A stretch of DNA of 15,143 nt from Armatimonadota bacterium (GTDB taxonomy: Bacteria > Cloacimonadota > Cloacimonadia > Cloacimonadales > TCS61), in the NCBI GenBank assembly GCA_030612605.1, contig JAUWNO010000013.1, forward strand, positions 1 to 15,143, read 5' to 3'. A model generated the notes under the pieces. It searched no databases, had not been told where the DNA came from, and was given only the letters and a program-made list of their open reading frames with translations. The translations under genes were made by a program, and so were the position numbers. Shown piece by piece: positions 1 to 7,314 of the stretch. Position 1 is the first letter of the stretch. Each line of letters begins with the position of its first letter.

Positions 1-180
1 TTCAGCATTTTTATTGCGAGCTGTTAAAGTGATTCCCAGAACCTTTGATGCTGTTTTGGCATCATCAAAAAAAGTTTCATAAAAGTCACCCATCCTGAAT
101 AGAATGAGCTTATCCGGATGCTGATTTTTTATATTTAGAAACTGTTTTAGCATCGGTGTAATTTTTGTTTTTTCCGTCAT
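1..180 (-). CDS. mutS: DNA mismatch repair protein MutS, N-terminal fragment (cut by window edge)
   Basis: MutS recognises mismatches and small loops in duplex DNA and starts methyl- or nick-directed repair with MutL. The first 60 codons are present, reading leftward out of the window. Residues 8-57 match the mismatch-recognition domain (MutS domain I): TPMLKQFLNIK near the start, then FRMGDFYETFFDDAK. The Phe-x-Glu wedge that stacks on the mismatched base is F33-Y34-E35. The start is ATG at 178-180, with AGGA five bases upstream. The nearest upstream gene on this strand is the TPR-CHAT gene ending at 310, so mutS could be read as the last gene of that cluster. The 129 bases between them hold CACGAA repeats and one palindromic element, and I see no TTGACA-type promoter there. 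The identity is secure; only the length is unknown. Confidence 0.95.
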   Translation of the reverse strand, partial: MTEKTKITPMLKQFLNIKNQHPDKLILFRMGDFYETFFDDAKTASKVLGITLTARNKNAE

Positions 181-210
181 GAATATCCTATTTTGGGAAT
201 TTTTCTTAAC

Positions 211-240
211 CACGAATTAACACGAATTTTCACGAAGTAT
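211..240. repeat. Three phased 10-bp CACGAA repeats
   Basis: Three consecutive 10-base units each begin with CACGAA (211, 221, 231), between mutS and the palindromic element. A related array (CACGAAGG) lies at 11053-11080 upstream of rho. Low-complexity intergenic arrays of this flavour are common in many bacterial genomes; no function is assigned here. Confidence 0.6.
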
Positions 241-263
241 ATTTTTTTAATTTTTTCTGTTTA

Positions 264-299
264 TACCCGAGTCGGGTTGCAAGCAACTCGACTCGGGTA
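264..299. repeat. Palindromic element copy 1 (intergenic)
   Basis: Core 265-298: 16-base arms ACCCGAGTCGGGTTGC and GCAACTCGACTCGGGT around an AA loop, with one G-T pair; a T-A pair extends the stem to 264-299. It begins 11 bases downstream of the TPR-CHAT stop codon. Its reverse complement is identical over 34 bases to copy 6 (8400-8433). There is no T-run after the hairpin on either strand, so it does not look like a standard intrinsic terminator. It is much more GC-rich than its surroundings. Confidence 0.9.
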
Positions 300-309
300 G
301 AAAAAATAT

Positions 310-2955
310 TCACTTCCCATAATACACAAACGGAGCCCAATAAAATGGATTCGAATAATCATTAGGTTTCTTATTTTGTAAATCTGTTTCAGACAATATT
401 AATCCTCTTTTTCTATCATATTTTTCTGTACTGACAGCTCCGCTGATAAATGCTCTCTTCATTTCTGTAATTGCTCTATCATAGCTCATTACCTTTTCCT
501 GAACAAGTTTATAAACTCCTATCATAAATTTCATTGTAGATTCATCTGCTACCTGCCAGAGTGAAACTGAAAGTCCGTTAGCTCCTGCAACAAGGAAACC
601 CTGGGTTAATCCTACAACACCTTCACCGCCGTAGATTTTTCCCAAGCCTGTTTCGCAAGCGGAAAGGTTCACAAAATCTGCGTTAATATCAAGGTTTGCT
701 ATTTCCTTCATTGTCAAATATCCATCTTCATTATTGTTTTCATCTTTTAATAATGAAAGAACAATAGCCGACAGTTCAGGTATTTCCGGCACAACAAGAC
801 CATGTGTGGCAAAGTGAAGAACTTTATAATTCTTTAACTTTCCTTTATCTGATAGAGACTTAACCAAATATTCAGCAACAGATTTACCTGTATAAATATC
901 CGAATCTTTTATTAAATATTGTAAAGCTTTTACTTCTGCTAAAGTGCTGGGTAAGTTTTTCCATTCTGATAATTCAAGACTTGCATAAGCTTTTCTTACA
1001 TCCTGTCCTCTGTTTAAAGACAATAATGTTTCATTTGTTATATATTCCAGATGCTTTTCTGATTTAACAATATCAGTTTCATAAGAAAGTTCATCATATA
1101 CAGCACCTCCAAAAGCAAGAAGCGGTTTTCTGTTTTCACTGTAATGTCTTTTTGCAACGATCTCTGATACGGTTAGAGACTGTGTATATTTGATGTGATA
1201 CTTTTCAATTAGATACCTTCCATCCGGCATAATTAATGTCTCAAACGGAAGGAAGGACAAAACACCATCAGGGATAATAATGAGTTCATCTTTCCCTTTA
1301 AGCTGCTCTTCAATACTGCCAAATAGAAATTTATATAACTCTTTACCTATATATTGAATAGTTTCCTCTTCTTTGGAATCAAGGTTTGACTTTGAAAGCA
1401 ATAAACGATAATAGTTTATTATTTTTTCAAAATCATCATCTCCTTTTTCAATTACTTTTTCCTCTTTATCTTTTCCCTTAATTTTTATGCCTCTTAAATT
1501 CTCTACAGCATTTGATATTACATTTTTATACTTGATATTTGAGATTAGACTATCATCCTTAACTTCTATTGTGAAAATATTATTCTTATCTACAACAATT
1601 TGTGCAGTTCCCGTCCAGGTATTGATATTTGAATAATTAATAATCACGGTATTATAGTTTAATTTTTTCTGATAGTTTTTTATGCCTTTAAAAACAATAT
1701 CTTTTTCTTTTAATCTTTCGCCCATTTGTTCTATAAGATATTTTGCTGAAGAAAGTTCTATGGTATTAAAAGCCAGAGCAGGTTTATTGCTTTTTATGTA
1801 TGTAGAAATGAGGTTCTGATAAGTTCCTATCTGTGATGCAAGATAATCCCTGCGAACTGCACCTTCTGCTGTTAGTCTCAATTTGTCTTTAATTTCTATA
1901 GACTTATTTAAATTGTCTTCTGCTTTTTCATATTCTTTTAATTCAAAATAGTAAATCCCGATGTTGTCCAATATTATTGCAATACCTTCTTTTCTACCAA
2001 GTTCCTCATTTATAGCAAGTGCTTTCCTGTAATACTCGATTGCCTTATCATATTGTTCCCATTGCTTATACACAATTCCGATGTTATTAAAGGTTTTTGC
2101 AATATCACCTTTTCTTCCAAGTTCTTCACTTATAGCAAGTGCTTTCCTGTAATTATCAATTGCCTTATCATATTGTCCCCATAAATCATAAACCATTCCG
2201 ATGTTGTTCAAGACTCTTGCAATTTCACCTTTTATTCCAAGTTCCTCAGCAATAGCAAGTGCTTTCCTGAAATTCTCAATTGCCTTATCATATTTGTCCC
2301 AGGAATGATACAACAATCCGATTTTGCTCAATGTTATTGCAATCTTTTCTTTTCTATAATTTTCCTCTTTAATAGCAAGTGCTTTCCTGTAATTCTCGAT
2401 TGCTTTATCATACTGTCCCAAGGAATTATACACCGATCCTATGTCGTTCAAGTTCATTGAAATACCTTCTTTATTACCTATTTCATCATCTATAGCAAGT
2501 GCTTTCCTGAAATTCTCGATTGCCTTATCATATTGTTCCCAAAAATCATACACCCTTCCGATGTGGCTCAATGTCATTGCAGAAAAAGCTTTTTTTCTCC
2601 AACTACCAAGTTCTTCAGCAATAGCAAGTGCTTTCCTGTAATACTCAATTGCCTTATCATATTGTTTCAAGCTACTATACGTAGCACCGATGCTGTTCAT
2701 CATCATGGCATAATAATCTTTTCTATCCGCTTCTTTCCATAATTTACCGGCAAGTTTATAATATTCTATTGCTTCAGTGTACCTATATTCTTTTCTTGCT
2801 TGTTTAGCTAAATTGAAATATTCCATAGCGGTTTTATCAAGGGCTGTATAACTACTTGAAAATGATCTTAAAGTTATAGCAGACATTTTAACAGATATCG
2901 GTTTTGTGTATACAGATAGTATAATAAGTATAAATACTATAAATTTTTTGAACAT
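310..2955 (-). CDS. Exported TPR-CHAT protein (caspase-clan protease domain)
   Basis: Predicted 881-residue protein. An N-terminal hydrophobic segment (MFKKFIVFILIILSVYT) looks like a Sec signal peptide. Eight TPR units follow, six of them near-identical with the core YDKAIENYRKALAI at a 40-residue spacing. The C-terminal third is a CHAT domain (caspase HetF associated with TPRs), with the catalytic pair visible as H718 in HFATHG and C767 in LSACETG, followed by the usual GGEGVVGLTQGFLVAGA stretch. CHAT domains are caspase-clan cysteine peptidases; TPRs usually bind the activating partner or substrate. A reading to 3024 is open, but I chose ATG at 2953-2955 because AGGAG lies seven bases upstream and the signal peptide starts there; the longer version would translate part of a palindromic element. 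It follows the DUF4384 gene by 65 bases and is probably in its operon. The substrate is unknown. Confidence 0.9.
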   Translation of the reverse strand: MFKKFIVFILIILSVYTKPISVKMSAITLRSFSSSYTALDKTAMEYFNLAKQARKEYRYTEAIEYYKLAGKLWKEADRKDYYAMMMNSIGATYSSLKQYDKAIEYYRKALAIAEELGSWRKKAFSAMTLSHIGRVYDFWEQYDKAIENFRKALAIDDEIGNKEGISMNLNDIGSVYNSLGQYDKAIENYRKALAIKEENYRKEKIAITLSKIGLLYHSWDKYDKAIENFRKALAIAEELGIKGEIARVLNNIGMVYDLWGQYDKAIDNYRKALAISEELGRKGDIAKTFNNIGIVYKQWEQYDKAIEYYRKALAINEELGRKEGIAIILDNIGIYYFELKEYEKAEDNLNKSIEIKDKLRLTAEGAVRRDYLASQIGTYQNLISTYIKSNKPALAFNTIELSSAKYLIEQMGERLKEKDIVFKGIKNYQKKLNYNTVIINYSNINTWTGTAQIVVDKNNIFTIEVKDDSLISNIKYKNVISNAVENLRGIKIKGKDKEEKVIEKGDDDFEKIINYYRLLLSKSNLDSKEEETIQYIGKELYKFLFGSIEEQLKGKDELIIIPDGVLSFLPFETLIMPDGRYLIEKYHIKYTQSLTVSEIVAKRHYSENRKPLLAFGGAVYDELSYETDIVKSEKHLEYITNETLLSLNRGQDVRKAYASLELSEWKNLPSTLAEVKALQYLIKDSDIYTGKSVAEYLVKSLSDKGKLKNYKVLHFATHGLVVPEIPELSAIVLSLLKDENNNEDGYLTMKEIANLDINADFVNLSACETGLGKIYGGEGVVGLTQGFLVAGANGLSVSLWQVADESTMKFMIGVYKLVQEKVMSYDRAITEMKRAFISGAVSTEKYDRKRGLILSETDLQNKKPNDYSNPFYWAPFVYYGK
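1980..2700 (-). repeat. 120-bp tandem DNA repeats encoding TPR units
   Basis: Within the TPR-CHAT gene the string atagcaagtgctttcctg (plus strand) recurs at about 2012, 2132, 2252, 2372, 2492 and 2621. The spacing is exactly 120 bases four times and then 129. Each unit encodes one 40-residue TPR; the 129-base unit carries three extra residues. The nucleotide conservation is high enough that the array may expand or contract by recombination or slippage. Confidence 0.85.
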
Positions 2956-2980
2956 AATTTTTCTCCTTTGGAGTAAAATG

Positions 2981-3011
2981 ACCATCGAGTTGCTCGCAAC
3001 CCGACTCGGGT
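2981..3011. repeat. Palindromic element copy 2 (left arm eroded)
   Basis: The right arm GCAACCCGACTCGGGT (2996-3011) is intact. The left side reads ACCATCGAGTTGC, about three bases shorter than the consensus ACCCGAGTCGAGTTGC, so the distal stem cannot pair fully. It starts nine bases downstream of the stop codon of the DUF4384 gene, between that gene and the TPR-CHAT start. Confidence 0.8.
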
Positions 3012-3020
3012 GAGAAAAAA

Positions 3021-4547
3021 TCACTTCTCAAACACAGTCCATTGATAAACTTTTTCCGTAATTTCTTTTTTGGGATTTTTTATTTTTAATCCTCTGGTTT
3101 TAGCGATTTGTTTATCGATGTCGGTTTCTATGATATTAATAAAAGTTCCTGCACCGAGTTCCATTTTTCTCACGTTCAAGATTAGCATTTTCTCATTTGA
3201 AGCTTGCACAAGCATCTGTTCAACTCCGCTCGGTTCACACACTTCCAATTCCAAAGGAAGCTGGATCCATTGATTTGTCAGGTCAGTAGCAATATAGTAA
3301 TTATCGATCAACAGAGTTTTCGTATTATCAGAAAAGATATACATCAAGCGAATATAGCAGGATTTATTGGCTCTTACTAAAATTTTGGGTTCATCACCAT
3401 AATAATAAACAACAGGTCCATCAGACATCTTATCGGTTTGAAGATCAACCTTTAAGCGATTATCTGTCTGAATTGCATTGTATAAAGCGAGTTTGTTTTG
3501 TAATGCCTGTTTCAGATTTTCAGGTCGGATTTCGTTCCAGCCAATATTCTCGCAGGTTATTTTATTCACAAATATCTGGTTACTTTCCTGTTCATTATTT
3601 TTAGAATCCATTTTTCTTAGAAGCAAATAGATTCCCTCATCAGATTCAAGTATTTTACCTCTGAAAATCATTTCACCCGAGTCGGGTTTACCAGCAAACT
3701 CGACTCGAGTGGAACGTTGCCATTTAGTTTCCTGGATTATCTTATTAGTGATAAGCTCAGAAATTTTATTACCGAATCCGGAAACAAAACCGCTATTTTC
3801 AAATTCAAAAGGATAAATAATGAATTTCAGTTTTTGTTTATCCAGCATCGGCATGATCAATTCATCAGCTAATTCATCCATAGATTTTGGTGTGGTTCCG
3901 ACTAAAATGGTAAGTTTCTTTTCTATTTCGTTTTTTGGCGGAAGTTCATCGATTATAATATCATTTTGCCATTTATTCAAAAAGAGATAGACCTTCAAAT
4001 AATCATTCAGGTTTTCGGATTGAGAGATACAATTTCCATACTGTTTTATTGCGTCTTTAGGATTGGAAGAATAAAGTGATTCTGCGAGTTTGAATTTTTC
4101 TGAAATTTCTTTGATCGCGTTTTCGATTTTAAACTTGTAGGAATTCTTCATATCAGCAGCAGGAATGCCGATCATCACATAATACATCTTCCCGTCTTTT
4201 TCGCTTTTCAGGATTTTGTAATTCATAACTTCCAGGTCTGTTTTTACTTTTGCTTCACTGAGGAAATATTCGGTGATTTTTGTGTTTTCTGCCAGTTCTT
4301 CTTCTGAAACACGGTTAATGGTTTCACCGGAAACCCGGCAGGAAATTATTGATGCAGCATCTTTAAGGGAAAGATTTTTTGCTTGTGTTTCTGCTTCTGC
4401 GATATTTCCATCCACAATTACAGCAGAACCTTTGCCGATGAAATAATCCGGATATTTTTCTGCAAAGTTATTTATGTACCATTTGGGAATTGAAAATAAT
4501 GCGATAGAAAATGTCACTAAAATTAAAAATAAGATTCTTGTTTTCAT
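3021..4547 (-). CDS. Exported LPP20 / CsgG-like / DUF4384 protein
   Basis: 508 residues with a signal peptide (hydrophobic 5-18, no lipobox Cys). Residues about 33-130 resemble LPP20-type domains (FIGKGSAVIVDGNIAEAETQAK, then a strand-rich part). Residues 238-345 resemble a CsgG/LpoB-type fold: KFIIYPFEFENSGFVSGFG followed by the helix ISELITNKII. Residues about 365-465 look like DUF4384 (GDEPKILVRANKSCYIRLMYI), a beta domain commonly found beside caspase and TPR proteins. It lies 74 bases after the caspase-FGE gene and 65 before TPR-CHAT, which suggests a common transcript and a scaffold or sensor role in the periplasm (inference). Residues 280-291 (TRVEFAGKPDSG) are encoded by an in-frame palindromic element. 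AAGGAG lies ten bases before the ATG. Domain calls are by eye; the DUF4384 one is the firmest. Confidence 0.75.
   Translation of the reverse strand: MKTRILFLILVTFSIALFSIPKWYINNFAEKYPDYFIGKGSAVIVDGNIAEAETQAKNLSLKDAASIISCRVSGETINRVSEEELAENTKITEYFLSEAKVKTDLEVMNYKILKSEKDGKMYYVMIGIPAADMKNSYKFKIENAIKEISEKFKLAESLYSSNPKDAIKQYGNCISQSENLNDYLKVYLFLNKWQNDIIIDELPPKNEIEKKLTILVGTTPKSMDELADELIMPMLDKQKLKFIIYPFEFENSGFVSGFGNKISELITNKIIQETKWQRSTRVEFAGKPDSGEMIFRGKILESDEGIYLLLRKMDSKNNEQESNQIFVNKITCENIGWNEIRPENLKQALQNKLALYNAIQTDNRLKVDLQTDKMSDGPVVYYYGDEPKILVRANKSCYIRLMYIFSDNTKTLLIDNYYIATDLTNQWIQLPLELEVCEPSGVEQMLVQASNEKMLILNVRKMELGAGTFINIIETDIDKQIAKTRGLKIKNPKKEITEKVYQWTVFEK
3674..3711. repeat. Palindromic element copy 3, in frame inside a gene
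   Basis: Core 3675-3710 is 36 bases (twelve codons): arms ACCCGAGTCGGGTTT and AAACTCGACTCGAGT around a six-base ACCAGC loop, extended by a C-G pair at 3674/3711. It encodes residues 280-291 (TRVEFAGKPDSG) of the DUF4384 protein. Without it the protein would read from KWQRS straight into EMIFRGKIL. Confidence 0.9.
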
Positions 4548-4621
4548 GATTTATTATCTCCTTTATTTTTCATACGTTTAAAGTTATTTACAGCTCATTA
4601 AGTACATTAGTTAACTTGAAA

Positions 4622-6223
4622 TTACTCTACTGAACTGGCAATACGAAAACCGGAATCCATGTTACTGCAGTCAGGAGAAAGGAAACTACGATATGTAACA
4701 TAGCAACAGTTTCTGCCGAAAGGATTATAAGAACAATTACGTAAAACACGGAATTTCCCATTATTTGGTCCACGTGGATCATTTTTCGGACTGTAGCTAT
4801 AGTAATCTGCATCAAACCAATCATTACACCATTCCCTAACATTGCCACTCATATCGTAAATGCCGAGTTCATTTGGTTTCTTCATACCAACTGGTTTGAT
4901 TGCAACATAAAAAAGACTACCATCATACACTGCAACTTCACTAATATCATTGCTACCTGAATAAATATAACCGTTGGATTCAGAACCTCCTCGTGCTGCA
5001 TATTCCCATTCAGCTTCGGTTGGTAATCTACCACCTTTCCACCTTGAATAAGCATCTGCACCGTACCAAGTTACACCTATTATAGGACAGTCTTTATTTT
5101 GTTGATATTCACTTCCCGTATACAGGTTATCAAGAAAACTCGCATCTTCTTGATATCTTGAGTTGTCACAAATTCTAAAATAGAATTTACCATTTTTGTA
5201 ACCAATTGCACAATCTTCATCATTTATATTAATGTATTTTGTCCCATTATAGCTTCCATCTGAGTTTACACCCTCTGCATTCAGAAATACTATATAATCT
5301 TCATATGTAACTTCATATTTCCCTATAAAAAAATCACTAACGGTAACAGTGTGTTTAGGTTTTTCATATTTGTTTTCGACATTACTGCCCATTTGGAAAG
5401 AGCCGCCTTTAACGAAAACCATATTGTCGAAACCCGAGTCGGGTTGATAAACCAACTCGACTCGAGTTTCTTTCGGCTTTGTAGTTTCAGGTGCACAGCT
5501 CTTACAGAAATAGAAATCATCTGCCAGGCAGGAAGCTTCCCAGGGAACTTGTTTACCGTTTGTTTCCTTAATAACGGATTTTCTAACTTCTTTAAAAACC
5601 TCTTCAATCTTCATATCAGTTTTCATTTTAGCGATTAAGTTTTTTGTGTAAGGGCTGTTTCGTCCGCTTCCATCGATAGCTACATTTCCGGGTCCGGTGG
5701 AATAAGCAATAAAAGTGCCAATTTTATCGGTAGAAATCTGAGCCAAACCTCTACTGGAGCTTCTGAAACCTTTAAAGGGATTATCACGGCAGGCATCGAG
5801 GATGATAATATTAAGTTTTGCTTTCTCCAATTTGCCAATTATTCGGTTCAATTCTACAGCTTCATAACGCACATCGTTCTCTTCATCGATATTTGCATTC
5901 AATGGTATAAGGTAATTTATTCCATCAACCTGTAAGCCGTGTCCGCTATAATAAAAGAGAGCGACATCATTGGAAGTTATTCTGTTTTCAAAATCTTCTG
6001 CTGTTTCTTCTAATTCTCTTTTATTGAGGTTTGTTTTTTTGATTACATCAAAACCGAGTTCTTGTAATGTCGCAGCAATATCATTGGCATCATTTACCGG
6101 GTTTTTCAGTGGAATTCCTTTGTAACTACTATTTCCAATAACAAGTGCTAATCTGTTTTGCTGGCAAAAAATAGTAGTTAAGAAAAATGTAAAAAATAAG
6201 ATAAAAAGGATTTTCTTTTTCAT
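4622..6223 (-). CDS. Exported caspase (peptidase C14) fused to FGE-sulfatase-type domain
   Basis: 533 residues. A signal peptide (MKKKILFILFFTFFLTTIFC) is followed by a caspase p20-like domain, residues 22-240. It opens with RLALVIGNSSYKG, and has catalytic H95 in YYSGHG and C145 in ILDACRDNPF. A linker (241-266) contains TRVELVYQPDSG, encoded by a palindromic element. Residues 267-531 form a formylglycine-generating-enzyme-like (SUMF1) domain: MVFVKGGSFQMGS, IGKYEVTYEDY, GRLPTEAEWEYAARGG, ELGIYDMSGNVREW, and the ending GFRIASSVE. In such fusions this fold usually serves as a C-type-lectin-like binding module rather than an enzyme. The usual RGGSW before the last strands is replaced by RNCSY, and the stretch 496-525 is unusually variable. 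GAGGAG seven bases upstream fixes the start. It is first gene of the caspase/DUF4384/TPR-CHAT set. Confidence 0.92.
   Translation of the reverse strand: MKKKILFILFFTFFLTTIFCQQNRLALVIGNSSYKGIPLKNPVNDANDIAATLQELGFDVIKKTNLNKRELEETAEDFENRITSNDVALFYYSGHGLQVDGINYLIPLNANIDEENDVRYEAVELNRIIGKLEKAKLNIIILDACRDNPFKGFRSSSRGLAQISTDKIGTFIAYSTGPGNVAIDGSGRNSPYTKNLIAKMKTDMKIEEVFKEVRKSVIKETNGKQVPWEASCLADDFYFCKSCAPETTKPKETRVELVYQPDSGFDNMVFVKGGSFQMGSNVENKYEKPKHTVTVSDFFIGKYEVTYEDYIVFLNAEGVNSDGSYNGTKYININDEDCAIGYKNGKFYFRICDNSRYQEDASFLDNLYTGSEYQQNKDCPIIGVTWYGADAYSRWKGGRLPTEAEWEYAARGGSESNGYIYSGSNDISEVAVYDGSLFYVAIKPVGMKKPNELGIYDMSGNVREWCNDWFDADYYSYSPKNDPRGPNNGKFRVLRNCSYNPFGRNCCYVTYRSFLSPDCSNMDSGFRIASSVE
4640..4743 (-). 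other. Candidate hypervariable C-terminal segment (DGR variable-region-like)
   Basis: These bases encode residues from the RVLR motif to GFR at the end of the FGE domain, the location of variable regions in known diversity-generating retroelement targets of this fold. Of the 29 codons between RVLR and GFR, 26 end in C or T, and many (AGT, TTC, CTT, TCT, TGC, AGT, GAT, TCC) could each derive from AAT or AAC by changing only A bases. No template repeat or reverse transcriptase is present in the window, so this is a hypothesis. Confidence 0.35.
5430..5469. repeat. Palindromic element copy 4, in frame inside the caspase-FGE gene
   Basis: Core 5432-5467 is 36 bases; with two extra A-T pairs the stem has 17-base arms around an ATAAAC loop. 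In the minus-strand gene it encodes residues 253-264 (TRVELVYQPDSG), exactly in the linker between the caspase and FGE domains. It shares with copy 3 the CTCGAGT end, where the intergenic copies have CTCGGGT. Confidence 0.9.
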
Positions 6224-6720
6224 GATTTTGCTCCTCTTTGTTATTTAATATTTAAAATTGAAAATTGAATATTTGATGTCAAGCTCGACGTTTTACCCGA
6301 CATCTTGCTTTACTTTCCAAAGCTTCTAAAAAGGAATTCTCTCAATTAAGATTCGGAAAGTTTTTCTCAACAAACATCATTCCATAATCTTTCTACCAAC
6401 CTTCCGAATCCTCTTACAACTGAAAATTAGCAAGAAGGCTTCGGAATGTGAAAGTTACCATTTTCTAATTTTTTTCTTACAAATCACATAAACCATCAGA
6501 CCTGACTCGCAGCGACGTGTCCGGGCGTAATAAAATGAAGACTGAAGTGCGAGTTGGGAATGATTGAAACTCCACGTCACTCAGTAAACTCCAACCATTG
6601 CGACTTGTCCCACTCAGCCTGAAGGTTAATTAGAATGAATTCCTCTGTATGTAACCATCAGTCAAATTTTAATCCGGCAACTGACGGAAGCCTGACACGG
6701 TTCGCAAGGTCTTAAAATCG
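6224..6720. other. 497-base gene-free region with inverted repeats and a GC-richer block
   Basis: I find no credible gene on either strand. The part next to the caspase gene (6224-6300) is AT-rich leader sequence with a candidate promoter. GATTCGGAAAGTT (about 6349) and AACCTTCCGAATC (about 6399) form an imperfect inverted repeat, and TTCGGAA recurs near 6440. From about 6490 to 6712 the sequence is visibly GC-richer than its surroundings: ACTCGCA (6505-6511) pairs with TGCGAGT (6548-6554), AACCATCAG occurs twice (6491, 6653), and GCGACGTGTCC / GCGACTTGTCC occur once each. It could be a structured RNA, or a decayed inserted element; I do not recognise it. Confidence 0.5.
6254..6282 (-). promoter_or_regulatory. 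Candidate promoter of the caspase/DUF4384/TPR-CHAT set
   Basis: On the minus strand, TTGACA (6277-6282) is followed 17 bases later by AATTTT, a poor -10. It lies 31 bases upstream of the caspase-FGE start codon. GATGTC/GACATC (6275-6280 and 6299-6304) form a small inverted repeat overlapping the -35. Supported mainly by the exact -35 and position. Confidence 0.3.
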
Positions 6721-7284
6721 TTAATCCCCTGGTTTTTCCTTTTCAAATATTTCCCATAATTTCAATTCTATTTCTACGGTTTTCAATTTCATAACTTCTT
6801 TCCAATCATATATTTTCGGAAATTGAAATTTACTATTTTTCAATAGATAAACCTCAATAATTTCTTCATCCGGATATACTATGAAATATTCCTTAACACC
6901 ATATTTTTCATAAAGATGAAGTTTTATCTCTTTATCTTTAAAACCTGTTGAAGGCGAGATAACTTCAAAGATAACTTCCGGAGCTCCCTCAATATATTTC
7001 TCTTTTATGATCGATTTATCACATATAATCATAATATCCGGTTGAACGACAGTGTCTTCTGATAAGACGACATCTATAGGAGAAACGAAAGGAATACAGG
7101 TTTTTCCATCCAGAAATGAATACAATTTTCCAATTAGATTTGTAACGATTTTTTGATGTCTTATATTTGGTGCCGGTGCTAAATTAAAAATTGATCCATC
7201 GATCAATTCATACCTGTTATCATCATTCCAAGACATATAATCTTGTACGGAATAATGTTCCTTTTTTAATAAATGTTGTTCCAT
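6721..7284 (-). CDS. Uma2 family (DUF820) PD-(D/E)XK nuclease-like protein
   Basis: 187 residues, a usual length for the family. Visible motifs are YELIDG (25-30), APAPNIRHQ (37-44), VQPDIMIICD (80-89) and FEVISPSTGFKDKEIKL (106-122). D83, E107 and the following lysines fit the restriction-endonuclease-fold active site. These proteins are widespread, often multicopy, and their biological role is unsettled. No signal peptide, so cytoplasmic. GGAGG six bases upstream of ATG (7282-7284) fixes the start. It has its own TTGACA upstream, is separated by 129 bases from the TPR-SPOR gene and by 497 from the caspase gene, so it is probably a single-gene unit. No toxin partner, methylase or transposase is next to it. 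Confidence 0.9.
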   Translation of the reverse strand: MEQHLLKKEHYSVQDYMSWNDDNRYELIDGSIFNLAPAPNIRHQKIVTNLIGKLYSFLDGKTCIPFVSPIDVVLSEDTVVQPDIMIICDKSIIKEKYIEGAPEVIFEVISPSTGFKDKEIKLHLYEKYGVKEYFIVYPDEEIIEVYLLKNSKFQFPKIYDWKEVMKLKTVEIELKLWEIFEKEKPGD

Positions 7285-7314
7285 AGTTTTCCTCCATTAA
7301 AATCTTGAACTGAA

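Noticed and set aside
264..299. Palindromic elements as ordinary intrinsic terminators
   Set aside because: The stems are strong, but no T-run follows on either strand in copies 1, 5 or 6; the true terminator at 13522-13546 looks different.
1980..2700. CRISPR-like regular repeats
   Set aside because: The 120-base units are translated TPRs with conserved protein phase and no unique spacers.
2956..3024. N-terminal extension of the TPR-CHAT gene starting at 3024
   Set aside because: It would translate palindromic element 2 and precede the signal peptide; AGGAG with seven-base spacing supports the start at 2955.
6161..6223. Lipoprotein signal in the caspase-FGE protein (TIFC)
   Set aside because: The residue before Cys is Phe, which does not fit the lipobox rule of a small residue there.
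6691..6710. SRP RNA-like string GAACCGTGTCAGG on the minus strand
   Set aside because: The defining GGAAGGAAGCAG loop that should follow is absent; the match is only a dozen bases.
6650..6710. Possible DGR template repeat for the FGE C-terminus
   Set aside because: A short resemblance to the start of an FGE variable region (CGTGT to CAGTTG) does not continue; there is no AAC-rich tract and no reverse transcriptase.
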